64,000 nucleotides of DNA. Origin: Clostridium amylolyticum (GTDB taxonomy: Bacteria; Bacillota; Clostridia; Clostridiales; Clostridiaceae). Made by a program: the position numbers and the translations under genes. The notes beneath the pieces were generated by a model. It was not told where the DNA came from, did no database searches, and worked only from the letters and a program-made list of their open reading frames with translations. Shown here piece after piece: positions 61,188 to 64,000 of the stretch (its first letter is position 1; each line of letters opens with the position of its first letter). The stretch is from assembly GCF_900142075.1 (NCBI RefSeq), contig NZ_FQZO01000001.1, forward strand, positions 62,001 to 126,000. The letters run 5' to 3'.

Positions 61188-62213
61188 GTGGTTATTGAAC
61201 CTTTAAAAAATTCAAACATATATGATTATATCTTTAAGAAAATTCGCGATTGGTATGCTAGTGAAAAATTGTGTGTATTAAATTTAGTTACTACTCCATA
61301 CAACACATCTTTAATATTAATAGATTTAATAAAGGAGCTAATTAGTCAAAATAAAAATATTCTCTATATTACTAATAAAGATGAAAAAAATATTGAAGTT
61401 TTAAAACATATAAAAAGAGAAAAAATATTTAAAAGTTATAGCTATTTTAGGAGTGGAGAAAATAATATTAGTGCTAATATTATTTTTACTAGTCATGAGA
61501 ATGCCTTATATTTTAATAAAGCTGTAGATATTATAATTTATGACGATATAGAGGGGTATTCACCTTACTCCAAAGTAGAAATACAAGAGCTTTTAAATTA
61601 TTTATATAGATATTCTCCTAAGATAATCGCCTATTCTATCGAACCTATATTTTTAAATACCACAGTAATAGATGTACCATGTATTAAAGGAAATTGCCCT
61701 ATAACAGAACCCAGGTTTTTATCTACTCGCATAGATTTAAAGAAAGATATACCTTACATGATGTATGAATACTTAACCTGGTTTACTACCTTAAAGAGAA
61801 AGGTGGTTATATATACTCCTAATGAGGAGAGTTCCGACAGAATATATGAATATTTGTTGGCTTTAAAAGAAAATTTAAATACCCTTATTCATAGGTTTAG
61901 AGGTAATAAAAAAGATAGAAATTTGGAGTATTTACTAAAGAGCAGAGATGTATCTGTTATTGTAGTAACCAATGATTATGAAGATTATTTCGAAAGTTTA
62001 AGTAATTTGGATATTATTGTGTATAACTCAGAACATAGAAACTTTGATTATAAAAAGATAGTATATTTTTGCGGAAAAGTTGGATTATTTAATAGTAAAA
62101 CAAAAGGTGAGGTGCTTTTATTAGCAAATGAAATCACAACGGAAATGGAAAAGGCTAAGGACATTACAAGAAGGTATAACATATTAGCATGGGAAAGAGG
62201 ATTTTTAAGTTAA
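61188..62213 (+). CDS. Degenerate ComFA-like helicase without a P-loop
   Basis: 341-residue protein that aligns by eye with the ComFA DNA helicase of the competence comF operon. DIIIYDDIEGYSPY replaces the ComFA DEVDAFPY-type Walker B, IIAYSIEP stands for motif III (TATP), VVIYTPNEESSDRI for the start of the second domain, and IIVYNSEHRNFDYKKIVYFCGKVGL matches the final GAEHRVFTE...AGRVGR motif. The Walker A lysine and glycines are missing (VTTPYNTSLI). The GTG at 61188 follows GGAGG by seven bases. Its position directly before comFC supports the assignment. Intact frame; probably no longer an ATPase. Confidence 0.72.
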   Translation: MVIEPLKNSNIYDYIFKKIRDWYASEKLCVLNLVTTPYNTSLILIDLIKELISQNKNILYITNKDEKNIEVLKHIKREKIFKSYSYFRSGENNISANIIFTSHENALYFNKAVDIIIYDDIEGYSPYSKVEIQELLNYLYRYSPKIIAYSIEPIFLNTTVIDVPCIKGNCPITEPRFLSTRIDLKKDIPYMMYEYLTWFTTLKRKVVIYTPNEESSDRIYEYLLALKENLNTLIHRFRGNKKDRNLEYLLKSRDVSVIVVTNDYEDYFESLSNLDIIVYNSEHRNFDYKKIVYFCGKVGLFNSKTKGEVLLLANEITTEMEKAKDITRRYNILAWERGFLS

Positions 62214-62863
62214 TTAAAGGTTATTTTTATTATTTTTTAGAGCTATTGTACCCCTTTGATGATAAATGTCTTTGTTGTGGTGAGCAGGCTGAAAGCTATA
62301 TATGTCCTAGATGCTTTAAAGGCATAAGCTTCGTAGATAAAGAATGTTTCACATCATTAGAAGACATAAACATTAGGTGCTATAGCTGCACATACTATTC
62401 TCATACTATGAAACAGCTTATATTAAACTTTAAATATAAAAGGGATTTTTTGTGTAGTGATTATTTTACTATTTTAATGAAAAATTATATTATAAATAAT
62501 AATATAGAATTTGATATAATAACTTATGTGCCTTCAGATAAAAAAGCACTAAAGAAAAGAGGATTTAATCAAAGTAAGGTGTTAGCAACTAAAATAGCTG
62601 AAGTATTAGATAAAAAATGCCTAGATTTATTAGCAAGAAAAAGCGGCGCTTTAGAACAGAAGAGACTATCTAAAGAAGATAGGTGGAATAACTTAAAAGA
62701 AAGCTTTTCAGCAAAACCTACAGTAGAAATTAAAGATAAAAAAATACTTATTATCGATGATGTTTTTACCACGGGAGCCACTGCTTATTATTGCGCAAAG
62801 GCATTAATTTCTAGTGGAGTAAGTGAAATAATAGTATTGACCTTGGCCAAAAGTAATGTATAA
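62189..62863 (+). CDS. comFC: ComFC-type phosphoribosyltransferase-fold protein
   Basis: ComF-family protein, 224 residues, needed for DNA uptake in competent species. It has zinc-binding cysteines (CLCCGE, CPRC, CYSC), IITYVPSDKKALKKRGFNQSKVLA, LSKEDRWNNLKESFSA and the PRPP-loop ILIIDDVFTTGATAYYCAKAL. The ATG at 62189 overlaps the previous gene by 25 bases, and its ribosome site (AAGAAGG, 14 bases away) is poor, so translational coupling is likely. The raiA-RNA promoter lies inside its last codons. Confidence 0.92.
   Translation: MGKRIFKLIKGYFYYFLELLYPFDDKCLCCGEQAESYICPRCFKGISFVDKECFTSLEDINIRCYSCTYYSHTMKQLILNFKYKRDFLCSDYFTILMKNYIINNNIEFDIITYVPSDKKALKKRGFNQSKVLATKIAEVLDKKCLDLLARKSGALEQKRLSKEDRWNNLKESFSAKPTVEIKDKKILIIDDVFTTGATAYYCAKALISSGVSEIIVLTLAKSNV
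62836..62863 (+). promoter_or_regulatory. Promoter of the raiA-motif RNA
   Basis: TTGACC (62836-62841) and TATAAT (62858-62863) are 16 bp apart, inside the 3-prime end of comFC. Initiation would fall at about 62870, exactly where the RNA structure begins. Confidence 0.75.
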
Positions 62864-62869
62864 TATTAC

Positions 62870-63073
62870 TGTAGCTAGGTTTGTGGTTGAAAGTCGATGC
62901 CAGTCGCAGGCAAAACGATCCACGTAAGTTAAACAAAGTTTTAATGATCATGGTGCGGCTTAGAAGTAAGACCTGCCAGTATAAACTGAGAGAGTTAGTA
63001 GTGAGAGGGTAATTCTGGGTAGCAAAAGCTCCAGCAGGCGAGTGTGGGGTCAAAGACCAGGTCAACTAGCTAA
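62870..63073 (+). ncRNA. raiA-motif structured RNA
   Basis: About 200 bases, GC-richer than their surroundings, closed by TAGCTAG/CTAGCTA (62871-62877/63066-63072). It has its own promoter and a strong terminator and lies directly upstream of hpf (raiA), the location for which the raiA RNA motif was named. No reading frame is credible here. I assign the family from position, size and overall character; I could not run a covariance model. Function of this RNA class is not settled, though deletion in Clostridia has been reported to affect development. Confidence 0.78.
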
Positions 63074-63077
63074 TAAA

Positions 63078-63110
63078 AAAAGTTATCAACATTAGTTGAT
63101 AACTTTTTTT
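63078..63110 (+). terminator. Terminator of the raiA-motif RNA
   Basis: AGTTATCAAC (63081-63090) pairs perfectly with GTTGATAACT (63095-63104), extended by an A-run/T-run. So the RNA is released before hpf and is not a simple leader. Confidence 0.92.
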
Positions 63111-63251
63111 ATTCCTCCACATATTATTATAACCCTTTTCTAATAATATAGCAAAGGGAAGCTGCTAGAGATACTTAATGATATAAAGAGGAAATGATGG
63201 TTAAAATATATTTAATATATTAAATATTCTGTTAATTTGTCCCCTATTGTG

Positions 63252-63280
63252 TTGTTAAGGAAGAATTAAGAAGGTAAAAT
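63252..63280 (+). promoter_or_regulatory. Possible sigma-A promoter of hpf
   Basis: TTGTTA (63252-63257) and TAAAAT (63275-63280) are 17 bp apart, 80 bp before the hpf start. Confidence 0.45.
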
Positions 63281-63360
63281 AAATGTATAAACATCAACTT
63301 TAAAGATATATATTTAATAATAACTAAAATTTCTTTAAAGTTTGGAAGGAGCTGGATTAT

Positions 63361-63894
63361 ATGAAAGTGACAGTAATAGCAAAAAACATTCAATTAACCA
63401 ATGCATTAAAGGAAGCAGTAGAAAAGAAAATTTCAAAGCTTTCAAAATATTTTAATTCTGATGTAGAAGCAAAGGCTACCTTAAGTGTTCAAAAGAACAG
63501 GCAGAAAATTGAGGTTACCATTCCTTTCAACGGTGTTATTCTAAGAGGTGAAGAATCCACTGAAGATATGTATAAATCTATAGATTTAGTTGAAGAAAAG
63601 CTAGAAAGACAAATAAGAAAGCAAAAGACAAAATTGGCTAGAAGGCAAACAGGAGATTCCTTAAGATTCTCAGCCATTGAAAGTCTTAATGGAGATTATT
63701 ATGAAGATGAAGACGCTAAAATAGTTAAAACAAAAAGGTTTACTATTAAACCTATGAATGAAGAGGAAGCACTTTTACAGATGGAACTTTTAGGACATAG
63801 CTTCTTCGTATTTTCTAATGCTGAAACAGGAGATGTAAATGTCCTTTATAAGAGAAAAGATGGAAATTACGGTTTAATTGAACCGGAATACTAA
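63361..63894 (+). CDS. hpf: Long-form ribosome hibernation promoting factor
   Basis: Binds the 30S subunit and pairs ribosomes into inactive 100S dimers when growth stops. The 177-residue protein has the N-terminal RaiA domain (VIAKNIQLTNALKEAVEKKISKLSKYF) and the C-terminal dimerisation domain (TKRFTIKPMNEEEALLQMELLGHSFFVFSNAETGDVNVLYKRKDGNYGLIEP), so it is the long form. GGAAGGAG precedes the ATG. It is preceded by the independently terminated raiA-motif RNA. Confidence 0.96.
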   Translation: MKVTVIAKNIQLTNALKEAVEKKISKLSKYFNSDVEAKATLSVQKNRQKIEVTIPFNGVILRGEESTEDMYKSIDLVEEKLERQIRKQKTKLARRQTGDSLRFSAIESLNGDYYEDEDAKIVKTKRFTIKPMNEEEALLQMELLGHSFFVFSNAETGDVNVLYKRKDGNYGLIEPEY

Positions 63895-63895
63895 A

Positions 63896-64000
63896 TAATT
63901 GAGAATTTAGAATTGAGAATTTAAAATGAAGGAAGAAACTCACAGAGTTTCTGTGAATATATTAAAAAAGAAGCTTCCGCTGAAGCTTCTTTTTTTTATA
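63896..64000 (+). repeat. Second copy of the MITE-like element, cut by the window edge
   Basis: It repeats the left part of the element at 53908-54165 in the same orientation and again starts at a stop codon: AATTTAGAATT-type units, ATGAAGGA, GAAACTC/GAGTTTC and AAGAAGCTTC/GAAGCTTCTT followed by a T-run. It also works as the hpf terminator. Confidence 0.75.

Overview
The window is AT-rich, densely coded DNA from an endospore-forming Firmicute, most probably Clostridium sensu stricto. The evidence is the sporulation gene content (spoIIR, spoIID, spoIIQ-like, spoIIID, yabG, sipL, yyaC, CotS kinases), strong AGGAGG ribosome sites, frequent TTG/GTG starts, a clostridial-type thiolase, and a gene order from pyrG to mbl that follows the Bacillus subtilis rho-rpmE-tdk-prfA-ywlC-ywlE-rpiB-upp-atp-murA-spoIID-spoIIQ-spoIIID-mbl block. 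It is ordinary chromosome; I see no prophage, transposase, CRISPR array or rRNA.

Layout. 1-6.9 kb: an ABC-2 exporter, an orphan protein with a possible SPOCS domain, a nitroreductase behind a Fur-like box, a small membrane protein and an orphan solute-binding lipoprotein. 6.9-15 kb: an accessory spore-coat region with two family-4 glycosyltransferases, three CotS-type kinase-fold proteins and one degenerate CotS relative, then yabG and veg. 15-24 kb: sipL, the cyanophycin genes cphB-cphA, ispE, spoIIR, a PP-loop thiolase-like tRNA enzyme and a DUF1934 gene. 24-24.5 kb: a structured RNA element leading into a small orphan gene. 24.7-41 kb: pyrG, rho, a diglucosyldiacylglycerol-synthase-like enzyme, rpmE, tdk, a DUF1385-PrmC fusion, prfA, a ZIP transporter, tsaC, a small phosphatase, rpiB, upp, tagO-like, wecB and thl. 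41.6-48.3 kb: the complete F1Fo ATP synthase operon atpIBEFHAGDC. 48.4-54 kb: ywmB, murA, spoIID, spoIIQ-like, spoIIID, mbl. 54-64 kb: yyaC, six tRNA genes (Tyr-Thr-Tyr-Val-Thr-Tyr), a SAM-I riboswitch with metK, nagA, recD2, a degenerate ComFA, comFC, a raiA-motif RNA and hpf.

How it fits together. Two themes dominate: core growth functions (CTP and UMP supply, transcription and translation termination, envelope precursors, ATP synthase) and spore development. Sporulation-type promoters can be read at several places: sigma-K before yabG, sigma-E before yyaC, and sigma-F before spoIIR and spoIIQ. Several of these agree with start codons chosen from ribosome sites.

The least explained items are noncoding: the two-domain RNA at 24020-24162, a candidate small RNA on the minus strand at about 15031-15118, the raiA-motif RNA at 62870-63073, a hairpin hiding the spoIID ribosome site, a hairpin between the metK ribosome site and its start codon, and a dispersed MITE-like repeat (53908-54165, 63896-64000, with related material after yabG). 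All start-codon changes are made from ribosome-site spacing and family alignment remembered from the protein families; no search was run.
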